Below are positions 42,556 to 52,400 of a stretch of DNA of 64,000 bases, piece after piece. Position 1 is the first letter of the stretch. Every line of letters begins with the position of its first letter. The position numbers and the translations under genes are program-made. The notes under the pieces were generated by a model that was not told where the DNA came from, did not search any database, and saw only the letters and a list, made by a program, of their open reading frames with translations. The stretch spans positions 14,709 through 78,708 of the forward strand of contig CAUZFB010000007.1 in NCBI GenBank assembly GCA_963579135.1, in the 5' to 3' direction. This stretch comes from CALGTL01 sp963579135. Lineage in GTDB: Bacteria > Chloroflexota > Dehalococcoidia > Lucifugimonadales > Australimonadaceae.

Positions 42556-43731
42556 ATGATCAATGGTCAAAAGGTTTTTGACGCTGACACCCACATCCAC
42601 CCGTCGATCGAGGCGCTCGGACCGTACCTGAGTGAGGGCTTCAAGCGGAAAATGCCTGAGCTTGAGCAGTACCAGGTGGGCGCGCGCTCCGATCAGACGA
42701 CGACGCCGCGCGAGGACCCCGAGCGCCATCACTACGCTCTCGGTCTCACTCCGTTCCGGCGCGTGCTCGGCTCTGCTGCGGCCCAGGAAGCCCCGCAGGA
42801 CGGCCATTCACGTCTTCACTTCGGCACGTACAGCGGCGACAAACTGCCAGCGGTGGGCGTCGTCGACGATGCGTTCGACCTCCGCGTAGTGGACATGGAC
42901 GAGGAGGGTACGGACGTTCATATGATGGTTCCGGACGTGGGTATCGGCCTCTCTACGCTGGGAGATACCGACATCGAGATGGGGCTGATCGGCGCGTACC
43001 ACCGGCTCGCTGACGATTTCATTGGGCGACACAAGGGCCGCTTCATGGCACTGCTCGCGGTCTCAGGCACAAACGTAGAAGAATCCGCAGCCGAGATCAA
43101 ACGCTGGGGGTCCTCAGACTGGGCCGCAGGCGTTCTGCCGTTCGCGTCGCTGCACCGCCCGCTGGATCACCCGGACATGGAGCCGATCTACGCGGCCGCA
43201 GCCGAGCATGATCTGCCCATCTTGCATCACAGCATGACCTGGGTGGCGCCCTACTTCCCCGGCTACCGCGACATGGACGACAACCGCATGCTTGCACGCC
43301 TGTGCTCTCACCCATGGGGCGCGATGAAGTTCATGGGCTCGATGTTCGGCTCAGGCGTCCTGGACCGCTACCCGAACCTGCGCGTCGGTATCCTCGAGTC
43401 AGGCGTTGGTTGGCTGCCGTTCTGGCTGCGGCGTCTCGAAGAACAGATCGATTATGTTGGCTTCACAGCTGATCTTCAGAAAAAGGTCAACGAATACGTC
43501 GCGGACGGTCGCTTCTTCGCAAGTATCGAGATGACCGAGGAAGAGGACATGATCAAAATGGTCATGGACTTCGTTGGCGACAACGTTCTCATGTACGCCT
43601 CGGACTACCCCCACGCGGAGTGTGAGTTCCCCGATTCGCCGTCGCGAGTCATGGCGTGGAAGAGCATCCCGGAGTCGTCGATGCAAAAGCTTATGTGGGA
43701 CAACGCTTCACGTTTCTTCGGGAGGAAATAG
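42556..43731 (+). CDS. amidohydrolase-2 family protein
   Basis: 391 residues. Metal motif DADTHIHP at residues 9-16, later LPILHHSMTW and ASDYPHAECEF near the C terminus, the latter being the diagnostic Asp-containing loop of this family of decarboxylases and hydrolases. It has the ESGVGWLPFWLRRLEEQ segment also seen in the decayed copy at 17987-18334. AAGGA lies before the ATG at 42556. A broken MFS gene follows 18 bases later on the same strand, so a substrate-uptake/processing pair once existed here. Confidence 0.9.
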   Translation: MINGQKVFDADTHIHPSIEALGPYLSEGFKRKMPELEQYQVGARSDQTTTPREDPERHHYALGLTPFRRVLGSAAAQEAPQDGHSRLHFGTYSGDKLPAVGVVDDAFDLRVVDMDEEGTDVHMMVPDVGIGLSTLGDTDIEMGLIGAYHRLADDFIGRHKGRFMALLAVSGTNVEESAAEIKRWGSSDWAAGVLPFASLHRPLDHPDMEPIYAAAAEHDLPILHHSMTWVAPYFPGYRDMDDNRMLARLCSHPWGAMKFMGSMFGSGVLDRYPNLRVGILESGVGWLPFWLRRLEEQIDYVGFTADLQKKVNEYVADGRFFASIEMTEEEDMIKMVMDFVGDNVLMYASDYPHAECEFPDSPSRVMAWKSIPESSMQKLMWDNASRFFGRK

Positions 43732-43749
43732 GAGAGGCGCGCTCACTCG

Positions 43750-45012
43750 ATGGCTACTGAGGAGAAGCGCCCCACTGCGACCGAGGCATCCGCACCGGCA
43801 AGGCCTCGTGGCTACCTGTAAGTATTCCTGTCGCTGCACCTGCCGGCGCTCGCGATCGGGCTTGGCCAGGGCATCACGACACCAGTGCTGCCGATTTTCG
43901 CGCGTGACGAGTTCGGCGTGAGCGTAGCGGTCGCAGCCAACCTGTTCGTGGCGCAGATGTTGGGCGGGCTCGTTGCCAGCCTGCCCGTCGGCTACGCCAT
44001 CGATAGGTGGGGGCGGCGGCGCGTGCTGCTCGCGGGGCCGATCATTGTGGGGTGTGCGCTCTTGGCGACGGCAACGGTGCAGTCGTTCGGAGTACTCCTG
44101 CTGTACCGGTTCATCGCAGGCGTCGGCACGCAGATGTGGATGCTAAGTCGACTGACGGTCATCGCGGATGGTGGGGGCGGGTCACGGGCGCGGCAAATCA
44201 CGAGCATGTTCGGCGTTCAGCGACTGGGGCTCCTGGCGGGGCCAATCATCGGTGGCGTGACGGCCGAGCTATTCGGTCTTCGGATCCCGTTCGTCCTCCA
44301 CGGCATCGTCTCGTTGATGGCGGTGATTCCCAGTTTCCTAGTTGTCCAAGAGAGCAATCCGAATCCGAGAGGCCACGGTGGTAAGCAGTCCGCCAGCGAC
44401 GAGCAATTCTCCTGGAAGCTTCTACTGAAGCCTCCGATACCGATCTTATACATCGCGCAAGTGTTCTCCACCATGACGCGCGGCGGTGCGATCGGCGGCG
44501 GAACGGTGTTTCTCTTCGGAGCTTACGTCTACAACGTCGACTCGCTGGACCTTGCCTTCCTGAGCAGCGCCATGGCATTGGCGGGAATACCCTTGACGCT
44601 GTCAGCCGGGTACATCATGGATCGCTTCGGTCGCAAGGTGACGGTGGTTCCTGGCCTTGCTCTGTTCTCGCTGTCCATGGTCTGGTTCGCAGTAACGGCA
44701 GCAGCGGGCTGGGGCTACTGGGCGTTCGTCGTTGGCTTCGTGTGGATGCAGCTGATCGGGGCTGGACTCTCCGGCTCAATGCAGACGATCGGCACGGACT
44801 TCGCTCCACCTTAAGCCAGGGGCCGCTTCTTCGGTGTCGGCCGCATGGTAAGCCAAGGCGGGTTCATGGCGAACCCACTCAGCTTCTCCGCGCTGGTGGC
44901 AGTCTCCGGGTATACGGCTGCATTCGCGTTCTTGGCAGGGACAGGCCTCGCATCGGCAGCCATTCTCGGCTTCCTCATCAAGGAGTCACTGCTCCGTGAA
45001 AAGGAAAGATGA
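43750..45012 (+). pseudogene. MFS transporter gene interrupted by two in-frame TAA codons
   Basis: One frame from the ATG at 43750 to the TGA at 45012 encodes a full-length 12-helix MFS carrier of about 420 residues, except for TAA at 43819-43821 (after RPRGYL) and at 44812-44814 (between DFAPP and ARGRFFG, a place where related carriers have Glu before ARGRFFG). There is no frameshift. The region between the two stops is intact (FVAQMLGG, GYAIDRWGRRR, GGVTAELFG). A GTG at 43885 would allow a truncated internal protein, missing the first helix and the last two. I call it a recent pseudogene; sequencing error is the other possibility. Confidence 0.82.
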
Positions 45013-45053
45013 TTGCCGGTCTAGCGGGGCTCGACACGGCCCTGCACGAACCC

Positions 45054-45059
45054 TAGACT
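45054..45059 (+). promoter_or_regulatory. -10-like element close to the CoxS start
   Basis: TAGACT, 10 bases before the ATG at 45070, in the context TAGACTCCGCAGCGCT. No Shine-Dalgarno lies between it and the ATG. It resembles the TAGTCTCCGGCT before the ATG at 12949. Confidence 0.35.
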
Positions 45060-45069
45060 CCGCAGCGCT

Positions 45070-45539
<470 letters not shown>

Positions 45540-45543
<4 letters not shown>

Positions 45544-46406
45544 TTCCCGCTGCATTCGAATATCACGCTCCCAAGACCCTTCGGCAGGCGGTTTCGACCC
45601 TACGCAAGTACGACGGCGAGGCCCGCGTGCTGGCGGGCGGCATGAGCCTCGTGCCAATGATGAAGCTACGGCTCGCTAACCTAGCAGCGGTGGTCGACCT
45701 CGGTCGCATCGACGGAATCTCGGGCATCGACGAAACCGCAGGAGGCCTGGCCATTGGTCCGATGACCACGCATTACGCCATCGAGTCGTCGGAGGCGGTC
45801 CAGCGCCTCGCGCCAATCCTCGCTGAGACTGCAGCGCTAATCGGCGATGTGCAGGTGCGTAACCGAGGCACCATCGGCGGCTCCGTAGCCCACGCCGATC
45901 CGGCAGCAGACCTACCCGCCGCGTTGCTTGCGCTCGAAGCGACGTTCCGTATCGCTGGCGGCGCACGCCAGCGGACGGTGCGGGCCGACAAGATGTTCGT
46001 GGACGCGTACACCTCAGCGCTGGACGAGGGAGAGATCATCACCGCCGTGCGCGTTCCCGCAATAGCACCCCGAACAGGCTGGTCCTACCAGAAGCTTGCT
46101 AACCGCGCTTCGCGGTTTGCTGTGGTCGGCGTCGCAGCACTACTCATCACCGACACAGAGGGCACGTGCACGCGAGTGCGCGTCGCGGTCACGGGTGCGG
46201 GGCCCGCGCCGATCAGGGCGCGAGCGACGGAACACTACCTAGCGGGTAAGCAAGTGACGTCCGAAAGCATCGCCAAGGCCGCTGTACGCGCGACCAACGG
46301 TATCGAGTTCCTCGGAGATGTCCACGGATCACCCGAATACCGCGAGCATCTGACAGCGGAACTCACCAAACGAGCGCTCACTCAGGCGAGCGAGAGGATC
46401 GGCTAA
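45540..46406 (+). CDS. xanthine dehydrogenase-family FAD-binding subunit (CoxM-like)
   Basis: 288 residues. FAD contacts AGGMSLVPMMKLRLA (residues near 32-46) and the second motif GTIGGSVAHADPAADLP near 110, both standard for CoxM. It accepts electrons from the iron-sulfur subunit and passes them to quinone. Its stop is 2 bases before the large-subunit ATG. Full length for the family. Confidence 0.95.
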
Positions 46407-46408
46407 CG

Positions 46409-48712
46409 ATGCCCACCTTCAGAGGGCAGTCGCTTAACCGACTGGAAGACGCACGCCTTCTCCGCGGCGCGGCACAGTACGTCGACGATATTCAGCTTGA
46501 CGATATGCTGCACGCCGTCGTTGTGCGCAGCGTGCACGCCCACGCCCGTCTGCTGCGAGTCGACGCCACAAAAGCGCGCGCCACCGATGGCGTGGCGTTG
46601 GTGCTAACGGGTACCGACCTAGACGGGCTGGTGGAGCCCATCGGCGCGATACGCCGCGAAGGGATGGGCGAGGCCCCCATACCAGCCCACCCAGTGCTCG
46701 CCGTTGAACGCGTTTGCTACGTAGGCCAGCCCATCGCGTTGGTGGTAGCGGCTAATCGTTACGCCGCGAGAGACGCCGCCGACCTGGTGGAGGTCGACTA
46801 TGAGCCGCTGGAGGCGTTGGTAGACGCCCGTGCATCCGCCGTCGCCACCGAACCGCTGCACGCCCACATCGGCACGAACGTGGTGATGCGTGCGTTTGCT
46901 GGTGCTGGGGATGTGGCCGAGGCGTTCGAGCAGGCCGACCTAATCGTGCGTGGCACGTACGATGTCCCACGCCTGGCGGCGACGCCTATGGAATGCCGGG
47001 GACTTGTTGCCAGCTACGACTCAACCGCAGACGAGCTAACGATGTGGACGTCGACGCAGGTGCCTCATCGGGTCAAGACATACCTCAAAGCACTCCTACC
47101 CCAGAAGCCCAACGACGTGCGTGTGATCGCGCCCGACGTAGGTGGCGGGTTCGGTCGCAAGATCGAGGTTTGGCCGGAGGAGGTGGCTTCAGCGTATGCA
47201 GCCATCGAGCTCAAGCGTCCGGTGAAATGGATCGAAGAGCGTTCGGAGAATCTGGTGGCCTCCCACGGTCGGGGCTTCACGGGTGACGTGGAAGCCGCGG
47301 TTAGCCACGATGGCCACATCCTTGGCCTACGCTTCCGCATGCTGGCCGACCTGGGCGCGTTCTTCCTCACGTCCAGCGGCGGGCCGTTGGGCAATGCCGT
47401 CCAGCGCGTGGCGGGCCCCTACGCGGTGCCTGCAATGGATGTCGAATGCCTTGGTGTCGTTACCAACAAGCCACCGACCGGCCCCTACCGAGGCGCCGGC
47501 GGGCCCGAGGCGGCCGTGCTCATCGAGCGGGTCGTGGACGATATCGCTGCTGAGTTGGGCATGGATCCGGCAGCGCTCCGCAAGCTGAATTTCATCCCCC
47601 GCGACGCGTTCCCGCACACGACCGCAACGGGACTCACCTACGACTCGGGAGATTTCCAGGCCGTGTTCGACCGTGCGCTGGAGCTTGCCGAGTACGACGA
47701 CTTCCGCAAGCGCCAGCGTGCGAGTCCTCCTGGCGATACGGTGACGGGCATCGGCATCGCCACGGTGGTGAAGGCATCCGGCGGCAAGGCGGGCGTCCGC
47801 CAGAGCAACGCCCGCGTGGAGATTGAGCGCACGGGGAGTGTTGTGGTGGTGACGGACGTGTCGCCCCACGGGCAAGGCACCGAAACATCGTTCGCACAAA
47901 TTACGGCAGATGCACTCGGTGTGCCCATCGAGAGCATAGAAGTTCAGCACGGTGACACCGATCTGCTGGAGAGCGGTGGTGGTACGACCTCCTCCCGCGG
48001 TCTAGCAGTAGGTGGCAACGCCATCTACGCTGCGCTGCAGCAAGCGTCTGAGTCACTGCGGACGACTGCGGCTCGCATGCTGAAGTGCGAGCCCGACGAT
48101 GTATTCCTCGCCGACAATCGCGCGTGCAGCAAGCTCGACTTCCATGCCGCGCTGGACATGGAAGACGTAGTGCGTACTCAGGCGCGCGCGTCGGGGACGA
48201 CCGGCCCGCTGGTGTTCGAGGTCGCGTACACGCTACCGGCGAATCCGTTCGCCTTCGCTGCGCACATCGCCGAGGTAACGCTCGACCGGGGCACCGGTGA
48301 CGTGCGCATCGAGCGTTTCGTCGCGGTGCACGATTGCGGTCCGATGATCAACCCGATGATCGTGCGAGGGCAAATTCAGGGCGGTATCACCCAGGGCATT
48401 GGCCAGGCGATGTCGGAGGGCGTTTCCTACGATGGCGAGGGCCAGCCCTTTCAGACCAATCTGATGACCTACGGTATCCCCAACTCAGAGAGCACGCCCG
48501 CATACGTGCTCGAGAATCTTCAAACGCCTTCGCCGACAAACCCGCTGGGAATCAAAGGAATCGGCGAACTTCCAACGGTCGCATCGCCGGTGGCGGTCGC
48601 CAATGCGGTGGCGGACGCTCTCGCGCAGGTTGGAGCGAGCGCCAACGGGCTCGACATGCCGCTCACGCTGGAGCGTGTGTGGCGCGCGGCAAGGAGGTCG
48701 GCGCGCACGTAG
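46409..48712 (+). CDS. xanthine dehydrogenase-family molybdopterin-binding subunit (CoxL-like, form II-type loop)
   Basis: 767 residues. Opening FRGQSLNRLEDARLLRGAAQYVDD, Mo-domain GGGFGRKIEV, active-site loop P359-Y-R-G-A-G-G365 and the catalytic Glu in IKGIGELPTVASPVAVANAV. CO dehydrogenase form I has AYRCSFR and form II AYRGAGR in this loop; PYRGAGG differs from both but is nearest form II, whose members mostly oxidise other substrates. Calling it aerobic CO dehydrogenase would therefore not be justified. The gene order S-M-L differs from the M-S-L order of true cox operons. Confidence 0.93.
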   Translation: MPTFRGQSLNRLEDARLLRGAAQYVDDIQLDDMLHAVVVRSVHAHARLLRVDATKARATDGVALVLTGTDLDGLVEPIGAIRREGMGEAPIPAHPVLAVERVCYVGQPIALVVAANRYAARDAADLVEVDYEPLEALVDARASAVATEPLHAHIGTNVVMRAFAGAGDVAEAFEQADLIVRGTYDVPRLAATPMECRGLVASYDSTADELTMWTSTQVPHRVKTYLKALLPQKPNDVRVIAPDVGGGFGRKIEVWPEEVASAYAAIELKRPVKWIEERSENLVASHGRGFTGDVEAAVSHDGHILGLRFRMLADLGAFFLTSSGGPLGNAVQRVAGPYAVPAMDVECLGVVTNKPPTGPYRGAGGPEAAVLIERVVDDIAAELGMDPAALRKLNFIPRDAFPHTTATGLTYDSGDFQAVFDRALELAEYDDFRKRQRASPPGDTVTGIGIATVVKASGGKAGVRQSNARVEIERTGSVVVVTDVSPHGQGTETSFAQITADALGVPIESIEVQHGDTDLLESGGGTTSSRGLAVGGNAIYAALQQASESLRTTAARMLKCEPDDVFLADNRACSKLDFHAALDMEDVVRTQARASGTTGPLVFEVAYTLPANPFAFAAHIAEVTLDRGTGDVRIERFVAVHDCGPMINPMIVRGQIQGGITQGIGQAMSEGVSYDGEGQPFQTNLMTYGIPNSESTPAYVLENLQTPSPTNPLGIKGIGELPTVASPVAVANAVADALAQVGASANGLDMPLTLERVWRAARRSART

Positions 48713-48823
48713 GTGCCGCTCAGCGACGCTCGTGAGGGGGGGGGGTCGGGAGGGGGACGGGGATGTGAGAAATTGGTTCGCTGCACTCAGAATGACGTTG
48801 CGCTGGCCAGCAGGCGTGCCCGC
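48713..48823. other. intergenic gap with G-rich tract
   Basis: Between convergent genes. On the plus strand, G runs of 10, 3, 5 and 4 lie at 48736-48745, 48748-48750, 48752-48756 and 48759-48762, a four-run pattern that could fold as a G-quadruplex. No hairpin terminator is seen, so this could serve as the transcription-stop region by other means. Confidence 0.5.
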
Positions 48824-50077
48824 TTAGCCAGCGCCGAACTTGGTGGTGGGGCGACCCGATTTGACGTTGGGTAGGAAGAGCACCATCACAGTTGTGATGC
48901 CAAAGAGCACTCCCGCGACGATGAAGGTGCTGCCGATACCGCGAGAGTCAGCGATGGCGCCGGCGATCAGCGGGGAAATACCTCCGACCGCGAGGCCGCT
49001 AAGAAACTGCGCGGCAGTGATGGAACTGTGCAACTCCGGCGGAGCGATGTCTAGGCCGTAAGCGTTGAGCACGAGCGCCGTGCTGAACATGACCAGTCCG
49101 ATGGCTGCGACCACGATGAACAGCGAGACCGCACCGGCGGTCAATGCGAGCATGGGCGCCAAGACGGTGAGCAACGCGGCAGTGGGCAGCACCGTGTACT
49201 TGCGCCCGATCCGGTCGGATATGTAAGCGAGCACCGGCTGCGAAACGAGCGACAGGCCCAGGAGCAGCGAGGCGACCGCGCCAACAAGGCCCTTGCTGAG
49301 GCCGAGTTCATCGAGGGCATAGAGCGGGACGAATGCCATGAGGATCATCTGCCCACCCGTGCGCGTGCTGCCCGCGACGACGGAGAGTAGAAGTGGACGG
49401 TGCCTCGCGGATTCGCCCAGGGACTTGAAGTAGTCCGCCATGGAGGTGTGCCCGCGCGACGAGCCGGTAGCGAACCCGCGCATGAGCAGGAAGAACACCA
49501 GCGCGAAGATCAGGCCGGGGATCAGCGCGAGCTTGAAGATCGTTTGCCACGTGAAGGCGAGGAGCATTCCGCCCACAATCAGGGGGCCGAGAGTATCGCC
49601 GGCGCCAGCGCCAATCCCGTGCACGGCCATGCCGAAGGCACGACGCTCGGGCATGCGCGTAGAGATCAGGCCTATGGCGGGTGGGTGCCAGAGCGCACCG
49701 CCGAATCCGAGGAATCCTGCTAGGACCGCGATGGTCAGCAGGTCACCCGCAAATCCGATGAAGAAGTAGAAAGCGCCGAACCAGAGCAGCGCAGCGGTCA
49801 TGAAAAGGGTGCGGCGATTGGCGAAACGGTCGGCGAGCATGCCCATGGGGAATTGGGAAATGGCGCCACCCATGCTGCGAGCAGCCATGATAATGCCCGC
49901 AGCGGACGGCGCAAGCCCCAAGCTCGAGACAACCTCAGCCATGAGCACGACAAAGGCGTGACCAGAGAAGTGGACGAAGAAGTGTCCGAACGCCAGGGAG
50001 CCGAGGAGCCTGAAACCCCTTCGTCCGGATAGCGTTTCGTCTTGAGCCTGGCTGGCTCCTGTGCTCTCGGTGCTCAA
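48824..50077 (-). CDS. MFS transporter
   Basis: 417 residues, about 12 transmembrane helices. GMLADRFANRRTLF between helices 2 and 3 is the MFS signature loop; the second half has YISDRIGRKYTVLP in the equivalent place. The central loop is short. Start TTG at 50077, with AAGG 5 bases upstream. It probably exports or imports a small organic solute for the adjacent catabolic genes. Convergent with the CoxSML-like operon and divergent from the fifth Rieske gene. Confidence 0.9.
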   Translation of the reverse strand: MSTESTGASQAQDETLSGRRGFRLLGSLAFGHFFVHFSGHAFVVLMAEVVSSLGLAPSAAGIIMAARSMGGAISQFPMGMLADRFANRRTLFMTAALLWFGAFYFFIGFAGDLLTIAVLAGFLGFGGALWHPPAIGLISTRMPERRAFGMAVHGIGAGAGDTLGPLIVGGMLLAFTWQTIFKLALIPGLIFALVFFLLMRGFATGSSRGHTSMADYFKSLGESARHRPLLLSVVAGSTRTGGQMILMAFVPLYALDELGLSKGLVGAVASLLLGLSLVSQPVLAYISDRIGRKYTVLPTAALLTVLAPMLALTAGAVSLFIVVAAIGLVMFSTALVLNAYGLDIAPPELHSSITAAQFLSGLAVGGISPLIAGAIADSRGIGSTFIVAGVLFGITTVMVLFLPNVKSGRPTTKFGAG

Positions 50078-50221
50078 TCATGCCTTCTGTGCGTCCGCTG
50101 GCTGGCCGGGAGCGCGGGGACGATTGTAGCGCACGCTAATCGGTTGACGATGGCCAGTGGTAGCGGCATGCTTGTGCAGGCGCACGGATGCGCCAGCGCC
50201 TTCTGGCCGCCGAGGTGATTG

Positions 50222-51496
50222 ATGCTAACCAACGATGAGAATCAGCTACTGACGCAGACCAACGCCGGGACGCCGATGGGCAACCTCTACCGCCGATTCT
50301 GGTTGCCGGTGATGCTGGCGGAGGAAGTTCCTACTTCGGACAGCGATCCGGTACGGGTGAACGTGCTTGGCGAGCGGCTCGTGGCATTCAAGGACACGGG
50401 CGGGCGCGTGGGGCTGCTAGACGCCAGGTGCGCGCACCGTTCGGCCAATCTGTTCTGGGGCCGCAACGAAGAGAACGGCCTGCGCTGCGCCTACCACGGG
50501 TGGAAGTACGACGTGAACGGCACTTGCGTTGACGTCCCCAACGCTCCAGAAGGCGCGACCTTCAAGGGCAAGATTACGGCATTCGCAGCGTACCCAACGA
50601 TGGAACGCGGAGGGTTCATCTGGGCATACATGGGGCCAGCGGGATCTCAGCCACCATTCCCGGAATTCGAGATCAATCGCGTTCCAGATTCTCACCGGCA
50701 CATCACGAAGGTGCTGCTGCGAGCGAACTGGATGCAAATGATGGAAGGTGAACTGGACTCCAGCCACGTGAGCTTCCTGCACAGCCGGATCGACAAGGGC
50801 GCCAATCCGCTTGCGGTACGCGATCGGATGCAGGGAGCGATGTTCTCCGACGCTACGCCGACGTGGCTATTCAAGGACACGGACTACGGGATCATGCTGG
50901 GCGCGCGCCGCAACGGTGAAGGCACCAAGAGCTACTGGCGTGTGAACCAGTGGCTGATGCCATCGTTCACGATGATTGCAGCGAAGCCTGGCACGCCCGT
51001 GCACCTCCAGATCCGCGTGCCAATAGACGATAAGTCGTCACTCTTCTACCGAGCAATCTGGCATCCTTCGCGCCCCCTGACCGACAGGGAGCGTTGGGAT
51101 GCTGAGCACGGTGGGGTGAATTTCCCGGAGATGATCCCTGGGACGTACCTGCCGAAAGAAAACATGAACAACGATTACCTGATCGACCGAGCGTCCCAGA
51201 GGACGACATCGTTCTCTGGCATCAAGTCGATCCCGGCGCAGGACTGGGCGGTTCAGGAGGACATGGGCGGGCCAATCGTGGACCGCTCAATCGAGCACCT
51301 GGTGAGCTCGGATGCGGCGATCATCTCGGTCCGCAAGCGGCTAATCAAGACGGCGCAGGACCTCCAAGATGGCACGGAGCCGCAGGAACCCCAATCGGGC
51401 AGCCGCTACGGCGTGCGCCCCGTCGACATCATGCTCGATGGCGAAGCCGAGGTTTGGGATGGCGCTCGAGAGTACCTCGAAGCGAAGGCCTGGTAA
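50222..51496 (+). CDS. Rieske non-heme iron oxygenase (LigXa/phthalate-dioxygenase-like), fifth copy
   Basis: 424 residues. Rieske ligands are C70-A-H72 and C89-A-Y-H92; the iron motif is D179, H182, H187 (ELDSSHVSFLH). It shares FWGRNEENGLRC and the GxxxxV(A)FKDT region with the copy at 21008. The ATG at 50222 has GAGGTG upstream; the TTG directly before it is an unneeded alternative. The next gene is convergent, 9 bases away. Substrate and partner unknown. Confidence 0.93.
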   Translation: MLTNDENQLLTQTNAGTPMGNLYRRFWLPVMLAEEVPTSDSDPVRVNVLGERLVAFKDTGGRVGLLDARCAHRSANLFWGRNEENGLRCAYHGWKYDVNGTCVDVPNAPEGATFKGKITAFAAYPTMERGGFIWAYMGPAGSQPPFPEFEINRVPDSHRHITKVLLRANWMQMMEGELDSSHVSFLHSRIDKGANPLAVRDRMQGAMFSDATPTWLFKDTDYGIMLGARRNGEGTKSYWRVNQWLMPSFTMIAAKPGTPVHLQIRVPIDDKSSLFYRAIWHPSRPLTDRERWDAEHGGVNFPEMIPGTYLPKENMNNDYLIDRASQRTTSFSGIKSIPAQDWAVQEDMGGPIVDRSIEHLVSSDAAIISVRKRLIKTAQDLQDGTEPQEPQSGSRYGVRPVDIMLDGEAEVWDGAREYLEAKAW

Positions 51497-51505
51497 GTCA
51501 AGGCG

Positions 51506-51892
51506 CTAGCTGCGATTCATGAGGAACGTGCCCGCGTCCGAGAAGTAGGCGAGCATCAACGCCTTGTCCTGTGGTGAGGCGTCGGAGACCGCGACGGCCT
51601 CGGTCATGTGCAGCACCCACGCGTCGCGCTCGACCTGCCCGATGGCGAACGGACGGTGGCGCATCCGCAGGGCCGGGTGCCCACGCTCCATGCTGTAGTT
51701 CGGCGGTCCGCCCCAGTACTGCGACAGGAATCCAGCCAGGTGCGCCTTGCCGGGGACGAGGTCTTCCGGGTACAGGGGGCGAAGGATTACGTCTTGCCCC
51801 ACACCCTCGTAGAACTTGTCCACGAGCTTCACGAAGAAAGGTTCCTTGCCTACACGTTCGTATAGGGTGCTGCTGGCGAGGCCAGAGCTCAT
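51506..51892 (-). CDS. truncated (group II-like) hemoglobin
   Basis: 128 residues. LYERVGKEPFFVKLVDKFYEGV matches the globin A-E helices, GHPALRMRHRPF contains the proximal His region, and WVLHMTEAV with a Trp in helix G is typical of group II (TrbO-type) globins. These bind oxygen or peroxide and detoxify reactive oxygen or nitrogen species. The start overlaps the PPOX stop by 4 bases, so the pair is translationally coupled, linking an oxygen-binding protein to a flavin/F420 protein. Confidence 0.87.
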   Translation of the reverse strand: MSSGLASSTLYERVGKEPFFVKLVDKFYEGVGQDVILRPLYPEDLVPGKAHLAGFLSQYWGGPPNYSMERGHPALRMRHRPFAIGQVERDAWVLHMTEAVAVSDASPQDKALMLAYFSDAGTFLMNRS

Positions 51893-52326
51893 CGTTGCGT
51901 CAGGCTCCCGTAGACCGATTCCGGCGTCACCGCGATCACAATACGCTTCTCGTCGGCCATCGTCTGCGCGAACACCTCGTCGCTCTCCTTGGGGGGTCGC
52001 CCCATGGCGCGATAGACCTCCTTGAGCAGCTTTACGTGAGCATCCACGTCAGCTCCTGCATTGGCCGTCGGCCACGGGTGGATGACGGCAGGGCCTTCGA
52101 CGGTGATGTAGCGCCGAGTGTCAAGCTTGATTACAGTGACGGCCGCCCGGCCCGTGCGCTCGATGTTCTTTACTTTAATCGTCCTGCCGCGCGATATCCA
52201 GCAGAGATTGCCGTCAACCAAGCCGGTGGTGACGATGGTCGACTGAGGCCTGCCAGATGCGCCGACGGTGATGGCGACCGCGGTGTGGTTCTCTGTGAGC
52301 AACGGAAGTGCTTCTGTCAGTTCCAA
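51889..52326 (-). CDS. PPOX-class F420/flavin-dependent protein
   Basis: 145 residues, split-barrel fold: TAVAITVGASGRPQSTIVTTGLVDGNL, then RGRTIKVKNIERTGRAAVTVI and RRYITVEGPAVIH. The arrangement fits F420-binding PPOX proteins (for example FDOR-B or Rv-type). TTG start at 52326 with AAGGAGA 8 bases upstream. Co-transcribed with the globin gene. The substrate is unknown. Confidence 0.83.
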   Translation of the reverse strand: MELTEALPLLTENHTAVAITVGASGRPQSTIVTTGLVDGNLCWISRGRTIKVKNIERTGRAAVTVIKLDTRRYITVEGPAVIHPWPTANAGADVDAHVKLLKEVYRAMGRPPKESDEVFAQTMADEKRIVIAVTPESVYGSLTQR

Positions 52327-52400
52327 GGGGGGTCTCCTTGCGTGGTTTGTCCTCGGGCGGTCGCAGAGATTCTATCGGTTCGTGTGGCGAGTGCCCACAG

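Noticed and set aside
43750..45012. Stop-codon reassignment (TAA or TAG read as sense) as explanation of the broken genes
   Set aside because: TAA and TAG both end intact genes here (for example TAA at 4838-4840 and TAG at 2182-2184), each with sequence beyond them that is not coding.
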